Below are positions 8,005 through 15,867 of a stretch of DNA of 34,489 nt, piece by piece. The position numbers and the translations under genes are program-made. Numbering within the stretch: the stretch's first letter is position 1; each line of letters starts with the position of its first letter. The notes under the pieces are model-generated. The model made no database searches. It was not told the DNA's origin and worked only from the letters and a program-made list of their open reading frames with translations. The DNA comes from Pseudomonadota bacterium. GTDB taxonomy: Bacteria; Pseudomonadota; Gammaproteobacteria; Burkholderiales; Casimicrobiaceae. The stretch lies in contig WQTW01000008.1 of the NCBI GenBank assembly GCA_009786085.1, forward strand, positions 1 to 34,489. The letters are read 5' to 3'.

Positions 8005-9156
8005 TCAATCCAGCGTGCGCCGATAAAACTTCAGTGCAACACCCATCAGGATGACTGTAAAAAGCATCAACGGCCACACATTCGGCCACAAATCCAGCCA
8101 ACTGTTGCCTTTCAACATGATGCCGCGCACGAGGCGATTGAAATACGTCATCGGCAGCACATGCGCGATGACTTGCGCCCATTTCGGCATCCCGTAAAAC
8201 GGAAACATGAAACCCGACAGCAGCACATTGGGCAGAAAGAAAAAGAACGTCATTTGCACGCCCTGCAACTGATTGCGCGCCAATGAAGAAATGGTGATTC
8301 CGACCGTCAACGCCGCCGCGATATAAATCAAAAGCACCACATAAAGTTCGAGAATGCCGCCGACAAACGGCACATTGAAAAGCGAAATCGCCGCCAGCAA
8401 AATAATGGTCGCCTGAATCAGCCCGATAAAAATATACGGTACGATCTTGCCGGTCAACATCTCCAGCGGGCGCACCGGCGTCGCCAGCAGATTTTCCATC
8501 GTGCCGCGTTCGCGCTCGCGGGTCATCGCCAGTCCGGTGATCATCACCATCGTCATGATCAGAATGACCCCCATCAAGCCGGGAACGATGTTGTATTGCG
8601 TGATCCCTTCCGGATTGTAGCGACGATGCACTTGCACATCGAACAGCGGCGGCGATCCGTTCAATCTTGCCAACGGCCCGCCGAGATCTTTCCAAGCGAC
8701 ACTTTCGGCCAACCGGGTGACGGCGCCGATGGCGTTGCTCGCCGCTGCCGGATCGGTGGCGTCGGCAATCACCAGAACCACCGGTCGTTCGCCACGCACA
8801 AGTCGCCGGGAAAAATCGCTCGGAATGTTGACGACAAATTGCACATCGCCTCGCGCCAGCGCCGCCTCGCCCTCCGCTTCATTGTTCAACTCGCCGACAA
8901 AATCGAAATACGCCGTGTTGTGCATCGCCATGATGAAGCTGCGCGAAAACTCGCTGCGATCGGCATCGATCATCATGGTTTTCAGATGCTTCGGATCCAT
9001 ATTGATCGCGTAGCCGAACAAAATCAGCATCATCACAGGAATGCCGATCACCATCGCAAACGTCAGGCGGTCGCGTTTCAGTTGCAGAAATTCCTTGAGC
9101 ACGACGCCCCAACAACGCGCCAGGGAAAACGTGAACAATGATGAACGGCGGTTCAT
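8005..9156 (-). CDS. ABC-2 type transporter permease (YbhS/YhhJ-like)
   Basis: A 383-residue inner membrane protein. A first membrane helix (TFAMVIGIPVMMLILFGYAI, about 33-52) is followed by a periplasmic domain of about 120 residues (MIDADRSEFSRSFI to RYNPEGITQYN). Five hydrophobic helices follow, with the typical TRERERGTMENLLATPVRPLEML loop between them; this is the ABC2_membrane_3 layout. The known role is to export substrates (drugs in YbhFSR) with a fusion protein and an outer membrane duct. The ATG overlaps the stop of the ATPase gene (ATGA), implying translational coupling. Only one permease gene is present, so it would act as a homodimer. Substrate unknown. Confidence 0.9.
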   Translation of the reverse strand: MNRRSSLFTFSLARCWGVVLKEFLQLKRDRLTFAMVIGIPVMMLILFGYAINMDPKHLKTMMIDADRSEFSRSFIMAMHNTAYFDFVGELNNEAEGEAALARGDVQFVVNIPSDFSRRLVRGERPVVLVIADATDPAAASNAIGAVTRLAESVAWKDLGGPLARLNGSPPLFDVQVHRRYNPEGITQYNIVPGLMGVILIMTMVMITGLAMTRERERGTMENLLATPVRPLEMLTGKIVPYIFIGLIQATIILLAAISLFNVPFVGGILELYVVLLIYIAAALTVGITISSLARNQLQGVQMTFFFFLPNVLLSGFMFPFYGMPKWAQVIAHVLPMTYFNRLVRGIMLKGNSWLDLWPNVWPLMLFTVILMGVALKFYRRTLD

Positions 9157-10118
9157 TGCCCCACCTTTCGCGGTTGCTCTTGCAGCGGTTCCCGCGTTTC
9201 TTTCGGCGTCCGCATCAAATGGATGAACACATCTTCAAGACTGGTTTCCGTTCGCACCATTTCATGCGGCAATCCGGCGACCGTTTCCCGCAATGTTTTT
9301 TCAAGCATGAGCGGATCGCGTCCTGTCACATGCAGCGCGTTACCGAATGCCGCCGTTTGCAAAACCCCCGGCTTGCTCGCCAGCACATCCGACAACTGCG
9401 TCAGGCTTTCGTCGGTCATCTTTCCCTTGATCGCCCAGGTGAACAGTTGTTGCGCCGCGACGATTTCCTGCGCCGTGCCCTGCGCCAGCAACGCGCCGTG
9501 CGAAATGTAAGCGAGCTTGTGACAACGTTCCGCTTCGTCCATGTAATGCGTGCTGACCAGCACCGAAATGCCTTGCGCCGCCAAGCGGTGCAACTCCTCC
9601 CAGAAATCGCGCCGCGCGGAAGGATCCACGCCCGCCGTCGGTTCGTCAAGAAGCAACAACGCCGGTCGATGCAACATGCACGCCGCCAACGCCAACCGCT
9701 GTTTCCAACCGCCGGACAATGTGCCTGCCAACTGATTCGCGCGCGCTTTCAATCCGAGGTTGTTCAGCGCATTTTCGACCGACGCTTTTCGATCCGGCAT
9801 CTGATAAACGCGCGCGATGAAATCGAGGTTTTCGCGGATCGACAAATCCTCCCAGAACGAAAACCGTTGCGTCATGTAGCCGACGTTGCGTTTGATCGCG
9901 TCGCTTTCGGCGATAATGTCGTAACCCAGACACGTGCCGCTGCCCGAATCCGGCGTCAACAAACCGCACATCAACCGGATCGACGTTGTTTTACCGCTAC
10001 CGTTCGGCCCCAAAAAACCGAAAATCTCGCCGGGGCGAACTTGCAACGACAAATCATCGACAACTTTTTTTTTGCCGAAATACTTGTTCAGCCCTCGCAC
10101 GTCGATGGCGAATTTCAT
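9153..10118 (-). CDS. ABC transporter ATP-binding protein (DrrA/YbhF-like)
   Basis: A 321-residue ATPase with a Walker A GPNGSGKTT (37-45), Q-loop at 84, signature LSGGWKQR (134-141), Walker B LLLLDEPTAGVDP (154-166) and H-loop STHYMDEAERC. The C-terminal 90 residues (MTDESLTQLSDVL to LEDVFIHLM) are the extension seen in drug-type ABC-2 exporters. E. coli YbhF carries two ATPase domains; this protein has one and would dimerise. It starts 5 bases after the stop of the fusion protein gene and overlaps the permease start, so the three genes are co-transcribed and coupled. Confidence 0.93.
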   Translation of the reverse strand: MKFAIDVRGLNKYFGKKKVVDDLSLQVRPGEIFGFLGPNGSGKTTSIRLMCGLLTPDSGSGTCLGYDIIAESDAIKRNVGYMTQRFSFWEDLSIRENLDFIARVYQMPDRKASVENALNNLGLKARANQLAGTLSGGWKQRLALAACMLHRPALLLLDEPTAGVDPSARRDFWEELHRLAAQGISVLVSTHYMDEAERCHKLAYISHGALLAQGTAQEIVAAQQLFTWAIKGKMTDESLTQLSDVLASKPGVLQTAAFGNALHVTGRDPLMLEKTLRETVAGLPHEMVRTETSLEDVFIHLMRTPKETREPLQEQPRKVGQ

Positions 10119-10123
10119 AGGAC

Positions 10124-11086
10124 TTACAACAAACGCACCGACACCGGCTGACCGGGGTGCAACGAACGCGCACCGTCCGCCTGAGGATGCGCTTCAACCA
10201 TGAACACCAGCTTGGCGCGGCTTTCGTTGCTGAAAATCACCGGCGGCGTGTATTCGACCCGATCCGAAATGTACGTGATCGTCGCATCCACCGGCGCCGC
10301 GCAACCATCGCAAACGAGACGCACGGCTTGCCCTCTTTTCAATGCGCCGACGTGCGCCTCAGGAACAAAAAAACGCACTTTGACATTTTGCGGCGGCAAC
10401 AATTTCACCACCGGCGCGCCCGCCGCCACCCACTCACCCTCGCGGTACAGCGTGTCCACCACTTCGCCGCTTTTCAACGCCGTCACCGTCTTTTGCCGCA
10501 GCGCCCAATCCGCCTGTTCGAGCGCCGCTTGCATGGCCGTTACCTGTGCTTCCTGTGCCTTGATTTGCTGCGCACGGTTGGGAAGACGCGCCACTTCGAT
10601 CTGATGGTTCAATTCCCGCACCCGCGCCGCTGCCGTTTCAGCGCGAGAACGGCTGTCGTCGCGCTGCGCCTCGGCAATACCGCCGATCGCAAATTGCTTC
10701 TCGTCGCGCTCTGCTTGAATCGCCGCCTGCTTTGCCTGCGCCTGCGCCTGCGCCAGTTGCGCTTCGATCACCTGCACTTCCGGCAAGCGCCGACCGGTTT
10801 GAATATCGGACAACTGCGCCTTTGCTGTAGCGAGCTGCGCCTGCGCCTGTTGCAGCGCGGCGTTTTCCTTTTCCGATTCCAGCGCGAAGAGCGGCGCGCC
10901 ATCCTCCACAATCGCCCCGCGCCGCACCGCCAGCACGTCGAGCCGCCCGCCCAGCGGCGAAGCGACATAGATGTATTCGCCTTCCGCATAACCCTGATAC
11001 GTCTCCGCCGCCTTCTCGGCGCACGCGCCCAACAACATTCCGGTGAAAATAACGGCAACGACTTGCAACCAGCGAACACAGGACAT
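10124..11086 (-). CDS. HlyD/YbhG-like membrane fusion lipoprotein
   Basis: A 320-residue periplasmic adaptor. It has a lipoprotein signal with lipobox LLGAC (cysteine 22). A short lipoyl half-motif follows (EYIYVASPLGGRLDVLAVRRGAIVEDGAPLFAL), then a long coiled coil rich in QAQAQLA (about 70-190), the second lipoyl half (TVTALKSGEVVDTLYREGEWVAAGAPVVKL) and a beta-barrel domain to the end. The known role is to link the inner membrane ABC exporter to the outer membrane channel. An AAGGAG ribosome site lies 5 bases before the ATG. It is first in the ABC set and lies 26 bases after the methyltransferase stop, so read-through from the signalling operon is possible. Confidence 0.9.
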   Translation of the reverse strand: MSCVRWLQVVAVIFTGMLLGACAEKAAETYQGYAEGEYIYVASPLGGRLDVLAVRRGAIVEDGAPLFALESEKENAALQQAQAQLATAKAQLSDIQTGRRLPEVQVIEAQLAQAQAQAKQAAIQAERDEKQFAIGGIAEAQRDDSRSRAETAAARVRELNHQIEVARLPNRAQQIKAQEAQVTAMQAALEQADWALRQKTVTALKSGEVVDTLYREGEWVAAGAPVVKLLPPQNVKVRFFVPEAHVGALKRGQAVRLVCDGCAAPVDATITYISDRVEYTPPVIFSNESRAKLVFMVEAHPQADGARSLHPGQPVSVRLL

Positions 11087-11112
11087 CGCGACTCCTTGGC
11101 TTGGAAAGTTCT

Positions 11113-11871
11113 TCAGGCTTTCTCAAAAACACCCATCCACACTACGCCATCATTCCAGATTCTGTCAATAAGAGGAATGATGAGACGGTCTTGCCAGCCG
11201 TTGTCAAACCGAGAATAAATCTCCCAGCTTTTTCTCTGATATTTCAGGTTCAGCCCGGCTCGGGAAGCGATTTCCAAAAAAGAGGAGAGGTTCAGCGGTG
11301 TTTCCTCGGGCGCCGGCGCCAGCGCCAGATATTGCATGAGCCGAGGTATTACAGGTTTATTCCACCATCGAATCAATGCCGGCTCAATTCGTTCGGTCTT
11401 GACGGGTTCGGCGATAACCACATGCCCTTTATCTTTGAGCACACGACAAATATGACGCATCGCCTTCGTCAAATCTGCCTCGTCCAGATGATGCAGAAAA
11501 CCGGAACACGCCACAAAGTCGAACAATTCTCCGGTTTCTTCAATAAACGCAAGCGCGTCTGCCTCTACCAGTTTGAAATTCACGTTCTCGATAACAGAGA
11601 TGTTTTTCTTCGCCTGAACCAACATCTCTTTTGAGTGATCCACCAGAAAAACTTCGGAAAAGTTTCCGCCAAAACGGACGGACATTTGCCCTGTTCCGGC
11701 GCCCAGGTCAAGCATCCTGCCCTTCCCCGAATACGTTATATGATTTTTTATTTCCCTGAACAAACAATCGTTGATCCGTTTTCTCGGAACATTGACAAGT
11801 TCGTCGTAATGCGGCGCGACGATAGCGTGATGCTCTTTATCCTGGAGGGCGTGTTGTTCGGAAGATTCCAT
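11113..11871 (-). CDS. Class I SAM-dependent methyltransferase
   Basis: A 252-residue cytoplasmic protein with a Rossmann methyltransferase core: motif I MLDLGAGTGQMS (about 53-64), an acidic SAM ribose-binding position in VFLVDHSKEML, FKLVEADAL, and post-motif FDFVACSGFLHHLDEADL followed by HICRVLKDKGHVVIAEP. This is the Methyltransf_11/25 type; the substrate cannot be told. It follows the roadblock-like gene by 42 bases, so it may be the last gene of the GTPase operon or an independent insertion. By eye it is more AT-rich than its neighbours, which could mean a different history. Its ribosome site is weak. Confidence 0.85.
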   Translation of the reverse strand: MESSEQHALQDKEHHAIVAPHYDELVNVPRKRINDCLFREIKNHITYSGKGRMLDLGAGTGQMSVRFGGNFSEVFLVDHSKEMLVQAKKNISVIENVNFKLVEADALAFIEETGELFDFVACSGFLHHLDEADLTKAMRHICRVLKDKGHVVIAEPVKTERIEPALIRWWNKPVIPRLMQYLALAPAPEETPLNLSSFLEIASRAGLNLKYQRKSWEIYSRFDNGWQDRLIIPLIDRIWNDGVVWMGVFEKA

Positions 11872-11913
11872 TGCATAAGTCTCTACGAATATTTCATCAA
11901 AAACAGCATACCC

Positions 11914-12576
11914 CTAGGGCTTGTCAGCGCCCTTCTCGTTCAAAGCATTGGCGCCATAATGCCGGAACAGCGTCCAGGCCAACTTTACCATGCAGGGATG
12001 GTTGAGGATGGGCATTCCGCTCAAAATGAGGACGAAGCGGTGGGTGTCCACGTACAGGGGCCAGAAGCCGATACGGCTGTTGCCCGCAGCATCGACAACC
12101 GCCCAGGCGGAAGTGCCCAAGCGCAGGTTGCCTTGCAGTAAGCCGACATTGCGTTCGTGCAAGATGCCTACCGCGGCAGAGAGCGCCGCAAGTTCTTCGG
12201 CGGTTTCGTGCGGGAAGCCTGCCGTCGCCACGTAAAAGCCTTGAGGGTCGGCCAGCAGGGCGCGACGCAAACTGGAGAGTTCGGACAATGCCTGAGGCAG
12301 CAGGGAGTAAAAAGTGTCTTGCGGTTCTCTGCGTGGTTCGGGAAAGCCTTCTACCCAGCCGGCTTGCTGAACATGCTCCAGCAAAGCCAGGGCGTCTGCA
12401 AGCGGCAGGCCACTCAGGGAAGTCAGTGTTTGTTCGTTCAGTTGAGGCGTGATGGATTGCCGCAGAATGGCGCGCAGAAATTTCGTTGCCATGTCCGGCT
12501 GTTGCTGGCTAAGCGCCCTGTAGGCACCGGCCGGCGTTGTCGCCAGCCAAAGCCCGGTTTCAAGTCTGTACGGCAC
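11914..12576 (-). CDS. Winged-helix plus roadblock/LC7-like protein
   Basis: A 220-residue cytoplasmic protein. The N-terminal half (about 15-80) is helical and looks like a small winged-helix unit (LNEQTLTSLSGLPLADALALLEHVQQAGWVEG). The C-terminal half (about 95-210) has the roadblock pattern: LLADPQGFYVATAGFPHETAEELAALSAAV, then a beta pair with GNSRIGFWPLYVDTHRFVLIL. Roadblock proteins such as MglB bind and activate small GTPases. The gene overlaps the end of the GTPase gene by 17 bases and starts with GTG, with GGAG about 8 bases upstream, so the two are coupled. It is a plausible GAP or scaffold for that GTPase. The domain call is by pattern only. Confidence 0.65.
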   Translation of the reverse strand: MPYRLETGLWLATTPAGAYRALSQQQPDMATKFLRAILRQSITPQLNEQTLTSLSGLPLADALALLEHVQQAGWVEGFPEPRREPQDTFYSLLPQALSELSSLRRALLADPQGFYVATAGFPHETAEELAALSAAVGILHERNVGLLQGNLRLGTSAWAVVDAAGNSRIGFWPLYVDTHRFVLILSGMPILNHPCMVKLAWTLFRHYGANALNEKGADKP

Positions 12577-13117
12577 GCGCAGGCTCCATCAGTCCAGGAT
12601 CAAGTGAGAACAGCAGGGCTTTGAGCAGGGTTCGCATGTCAGCCTCGCTGCGGGCATCAACTTCAAAAATAGGCACCTTGAAATCCAGCTTGCCCAATAT
12701 CTCATGGTACCTGGAGAGGCCGGGACTGGGGGCTTGGTCCATGTGCGTCACGCCGATAACAAAGCGCGTTTGTTTGATCGGCTTGACGAAGGACTTGAGA
12801 AAGAAAGACAGGTCGTTCAGCGGCGTGGGACGGCTGTTGTCAACCAGCAGTATCAGACCGATACAGCCCTCACAGAGAATTTCCCACATAAAATCGAAAC
12901 GCTCCTGACCCGGCGTACCGTAGATATGCACATGCTCGCCGCCGCCGAGATCGAGGCGGCCATAATCCATCGCAACCGTGGTGGTGCGCTTGCGCCGCGC
13001 AACCAAGTCGCTGGCGACCGCGTCGGTTTTGATCGGTTCGATATCGGACAAAGCGCGTACCGCTGTGGTTTTCCCGGCGCCGACCGGGCCGGAGATGACG
13101 ATTTTGTGGTTGCTCAT
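12560..13117 (-). CDS. Small Ras-like GTPase (MglA/Cvn-type)
   Basis: A 185-residue protein. The P-loop GPVGAGKT (10-17) is followed by a switch I candidate TTTVAMDYG (45-53), G3 as YGTPGQERF (66-74) with Gln71, and LILLVDNS. The G3 with TPGQ instead of DxxGQ is typical of MglA and of Streptomyces conservon GTPases. The G4 position reads THMD (124-127) instead of NKxD, and G5 is weak (VDAR), so nucleotide specificity could be relaxed. Family members are molecular switches controlling polarity and motility with roadblock partners. It lies between the receiver-like gene (16-base gap) and a roadblock-like gene (overlap), which supports that role. A GAGAG ribosome site precedes the ATG. Confidence 0.85.
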   Translation of the reverse strand: MSNHKIVISGPVGAGKTTAVRALSDIEPIKTDAVASDLVARRKRTTTVAMDYGRLDLGGGEHVHIYGTPGQERFDFMWEILCEGCIGLILLVDNSRPTPLNDLSFFLKSFVKPIKQTRFVIGVTHMDQAPSPGLSRYHEILGKLDFKVPIFEVDARSEADMRTLLKALLFSLDPGLMEPARAVQT

Positions 13118-13133
13118 CGGTGTGACTCTCTTT

Positions 13134-14228
13134 TTAGCGTGTGCCCATCAGACGTGAAAGGATGCGCCCCAACAAACTACGTTGGCTTTGGGTTTTGGGC
13201 GCTGTCTGGTCTGCCTGAGCGGTTTGGGTGGTTTTCCGGGATGTCCGTGCCTCAATTTCCATCAGGCCGATGGCCGATGCGGCGCAATAAAAAACGTGTA
13301 CATCGCCGAGCGGAATCATCAAATCCTCTGCGATAGTCGCTATGGTGCAGACGCCGGACGACCACAGGGCGGCGATTTGCATGCCATGAGGAATGGGGAT
13401 CAGCCGCGTCATGTTGGGCCAGTAACGCAAGCACATTCGCGCGTTCGGGTCTGCGCCCTCCGGCAAGCGCCCACGAGATGTCCACGCGGCCATTCGCCAC
13501 AGGAAACCCTCCATGCCTTCCGTCTGACCATCGTTGGGCCAGTTGCTTCCGTCCTCTTCGTCGAGGACGCTCATGACCGAACTTGATGCAGGCAGTGCAA
13601 CAACGGAACGCAGCACCAATTCGCGCACCAAGGGATACACTCGCTTGGTGCGGGCACAGATACGGACGAGAGGCAACATGCCACTGCGTAACTCCACCAC
13701 GCGACCCTCGGTTTCCGATCGGCGGTACGTCTGTTGCACCGCGCCGTACAAACATTGGCTCGGGTCGAAGAACATGTTGCGGCTGGCATCATCGAAACCG
13801 TGCGTGTAGTGATTGGAAGGAGGGACTTCTTCCTCCATCGCCAACGCCGCCTTGATCACACGCTTGTCGACTTGCCCGTTGGGAAAAGCGTTTCGACCTA
13901 TTTGCGCCGCGGCTTGATCCAGCACCGTGCGCAGTGCTTCAGGACTGGCGGGCTTGTGCAAGAAGAAAACACCTTCCGGGTGCGACTGGCTGGCGCTGAG
14001 AATCACGGGCACTTTGCCCTGAACTTCGCCGGTCAAGTGTTGGTAGGCAATGTGCCTGCCCTCCGGCGAATCCACGTCAATCAACAGGAGTTCCGCGTCT
14101 TCCACAGAATCGGCAAGCGCGTAGGCTTTACCCGGATAGTGGCTGATACAGTACTCGTAACTGTAGCTCTCGCCACGGTCCATGCCCAGAACCGCAAAGC
14201 GCACAGGGCTTTGGGATGGGTATCTCAT
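13134..14228 (-). CDS. Receiver-like plus winged-helix protein of the GTPase operon
   Basis: A 364-residue protein. Residues about 8-115 have a response-regulator fold outline: LLLIDVDSPEG with Asp51 and Asp53 at the phospho-acceptor end, VPVILSAS with Ser79, and LHKPASPEAL with Lys92-Pro93. The N-terminal acidic pair is reduced to one Asp (17), so phosphorylation is uncertain. Residues about 230-335 (WRMAAWTSRGRLPEG, WPNMTRLIPIPHGMQIAALW, CTIATIAEDLMIPLGDVHVFYCAASAIG) look like a winged helix as found next to MglA-like GTPases. The last 35 residues are a polar Thr/Gln-rich tail. Start and stop overlap its upstream neighbour by ATGA. It could transmit a signal to the GTPase; whether it binds DNA is unknown. 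Confidence 0.65.
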   Translation of the reverse strand: MRYPSQSPVRFAVLGMDRGESYSYEYCISHYPGKAYALADSVEDAELLLIDVDSPEGRHIAYQHLTGEVQGKVPVILSASQSHPEGVFFLHKPASPEALRTVLDQAAAQIGRNAFPNGQVDKRVIKAALAMEEEVPPSNHYTHGFDDASRNMFFDPSQCLYGAVQQTYRRSETEGRVVELRSGMLPLVRICARTKRVYPLVRELVLRSVVALPASSSVMSVLDEEDGSNWPNDGQTEGMEGFLWRMAAWTSRGRLPEGADPNARMCLRYWPNMTRLIPIPHGMQIAALWSSGVCTIATIAEDLMIPLGDVHVFYCAASAIGLMEIEARTSRKTTQTAQADQTAPKTQSQRSLLGRILSRLMGTR

Positions 14229-14932
14229 GACTGCACCTCGGCCATGAGTTCAACACCCTGCACGCGCAAACGCGCCAGGCATGCCCGCTGCGCCTCCGGA
14301 TCATTCCTGTAAGCAAGAATCTTGAGCAGCTCACGTTGCAGGACAAGGTTGTCCGGCTCGGCGCAGATTCCGCCCTCGAGCAGATCGCGCGCAGCGTCCA
14401 TCCGGTCTTGCAGAATAAGTTCGCTGACGTTTTCCAGCAGATCAGAAGATGGCTCGTTGCCGTTGTCCTCTGCTGGATCGCTTACACGATCCAGCAGGCG
14501 GGTCGTACCGGTTGCGCCGCTGCCAAGCAGCGGGACGCAACCTTCGGGCAAACCGACATGCGCCGCTTTGCCATCCGCCAGCCGATCCCGAAACCAGTCC
14601 CGACACGCGACAGAAAGCAACGGAGACGCATACCGAAGCATGCGTTGCCGCAAAGGGTATCCGCTTGCGCCGAGCACCAGGAACATATCCGCCAACGCAT
14701 GGGCAACTTCGGGCGCCTCCTGCTCACACAAATAAACGATACGCTGCACATGGTGGCGCAGATCGGAGGGGTTGCGCGTCACAGCGTGGGAAAACCAATC
14801 TGCGACGCACTGCCCCGGAAGGCCGACACCGACGCCGGCAAGCCGTGTTTGGGCGCTGAGCGCAAAAGACACCTCGCAACCCTGGGCACAACCTCCCTCC
14901 TGCACCGCAGGCGCTCCTCTGTCCTTAAGCAT
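14225..14932 (-). CDS. Uncharacterised protein with C-terminal TPR-like helices
   Basis: A 235-residue protein with no signal peptide. I do not recognise the N-terminal 150 residues, which are largely helical and include CVADWFSHAVTRNPSDLRHH and VAHALADMFLVLGASGYPL. The C-terminal segment (LLENVSELILQDRMDAARDLLEGG, PDNLVLQRELLKILAYRNDPEAQR) reads like one and a half tetratricopeptide repeats, resembling the end of FimV-type proteins, which recruit partners at cell poles. It begins 8 bases after the CZB gene and overlaps the next gene by ATGA. A scaffold role in the GTPase module is an inference from this context. Confidence 0.6.
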   Translation of the reverse strand: MLKDRGAPAVQEGGCAQGCEVSFALSAQTRLAGVGVGLPGQCVADWFSHAVTRNPSDLRHHVQRIVYLCEQEAPEVAHALADMFLVLGASGYPLRQRMLRYASPLLSVACRDWFRDRLADGKAAHVGLPEGCVPLLGSGATGTTRLLDRVSDPAEDNGNEPSSDLLENVSELILQDRMDAARDLLEGGICAEPDNLVLQRELLKILAYRNDPEAQRACLARLRVQGVELMAEVQS

Positions 14933-14940
14933 TGCCGCTT

Positions 14941-15309
14941 TTACTTGACGCCCATGCTCATGCTGTCGAGCTTCATCAGCAGTTTTTCGAATTGTACGAA
15001 TGCTTTTTCCATCTGAGTAAACTCGGCAAAGGCGCCGGTATCGTCGCCGGCCCGCTTGAGTTCCAGAGCCTTGAGACTGTGATGGTGAAAGGCTTCGTGA
15101 GGAGCGGCGATCTGGTCGTAGACCTCCAGGAGCTCACTTCCGGCGGCTTCCATCTCCGCACGACCCTCGTTGTAATACCATTGACCAAACGGGCAAACCG
15201 TGGGTAAGCGGCCCTGGAAGTCGCCCGTGCCATCCAGGGTGGACTGGATTTTATTAAAGCATTTGACGTGGTCATTTACTTGCAGCAGAAAAAAAGTGCT
15301 TTTAACCAT
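14941..15309 (-). CDS. Stand-alone chemoreceptor zinc-binding (CZB) domain protein
   Basis: A 122-residue protein consisting almost only of a CZB domain. The zinc ligands of the family (three His, one Cys) can be placed at His14 (VNDHVKCF), Cys39 in VCPFGQWYY, and His71 and His75 in PHEAFHHHS. CZB domains bind zinc very tightly and occur mostly in chemoreceptors and in the diguanylate cyclase DgcZ; a free-standing copy is less usual. The following helix (GAFAEFTQMEKAFVQFEKLLMKL) could form a coiled coil. A good AGGAGA ribosome site lies 8 bases before the ATG. It sits second in the GTPase operon, after the roadblock gene, so it may feed a zinc or oxidant signal into it. Confidence 0.8.
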   Translation of the reverse strand: MVKSTFFLLQVNDHVKCFNKIQSTLDGTGDFQGRLPTVCPFGQWYYNEGRAEMEAAGSELLEVYDQIAAPHEAFHHHSLKALELKRAGDDTGAFAEFTQMEKAFVQFEKLLMKLDSMSMGVK

Positions 15310-15367
15310 TTTCAGTATCTCCTGTATAAATTATTGCGCCGGCAAGCAAGGTTGATTTTTCTGGCAG

Positions 15368-15394
15368 CGCCTCACATGAATCCAATGTGAGGCG
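15368..15394 (-). promoter_or_regulatory. Intercistronic hairpin between roadblock and CZB genes
   Basis: CGCCTCACAT (15368-15377) and ATGTGAGGCG (15385-15394) form a perfect 10-bp stem with a 7-base loop. No T-run follows on the minus strand, so it is not a standard terminator. It may be a partial attenuator or an RNA stability element that lets the first gene be made in excess. Confidence 0.6.
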
Positions 15395-15453
15395 GACGCG
15401 AGACAAGCCTCAATTGCCGGGGAAATAAATGCCACTACGCTACATAAGACAGT

Positions 15454-15819
15454 TCAGCCGACCATCTTGGCGACTTCGTCGGCCGTCCGCTTCACATCCA
15501 GGAACACCAGACCGAGCTTGGCAGTGGAGCGGGTCAGTACGGTGAGGACGGCGTTCTCGCCAGCGTGGGTCATCAGGACATAACCCTTGTTGCCCTTGAC
15601 CAGCAATTGTTCCAAAGTGCCGCGAACCAGCTCCTGGGAAGTACGATCTCCCAAAGACAGCATGGCGGCGCTCATGGCGCCAACACGATCCTCGTCCATG
15701 CCCGCAGGCAACATGGAAGCAATGGTGAGGCCATCGGTAGAAATGATGGCGGAAGCTTCGATGTCTGGCGAACTGCTGTTGAGTTGGGTCAACAGTGAAT
15801 TAAGCATATCTGCACGCAT
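15454..15819 (-). CDS. Roadblock/LC7 domain protein (MglB-like)
   Basis: A 121-residue protein that is one complete roadblock/LC7 domain: an N-terminal helix MLNSLLTQLNSSSPDIEASAIISTDGLTIASMLP, the AMSAAMLSLGDRTSQELVRG helix, and the strands YVLMTHAGENAVLTVLTRSTAKLGLVFLDV. Homologues such as MglB act as GTPase-activating and polarity proteins for MglA-type GTPases. The start at 15819 is chosen because GGAGA lies 8 bases upstream and the longer in-frame extension runs into intergenic repeats. It is first in a minus-strand operon that later encodes a small GTPase. A TATAAT promoter lies just upstream and a hairpin follows. Confidence 0.88.
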   Translation of the reverse strand: MRADMLNSLLTQLNSSSPDIEASAIISTDGLTIASMLPAGMDEDRVGAMSAAMLSLGDRTSQELVRGTLEQLLVKGNKGYVLMTHAGENAVLTVLTRSTAKLGLVFLDVKRTADEVAKMVG

Positions 15820-15867
15820 GATGTGATCTCCAAGTTTAAGGTTGACTGTGATTTGACAAAGCTCCGC

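Noticed and set aside
7769-8695. 308-codon minus-strand frame overlapping the ABC permease
   Set aside because: Shifted frame of the permease; peptide is Arg/His/Asp-rich and runs into R3 repeat DNA.
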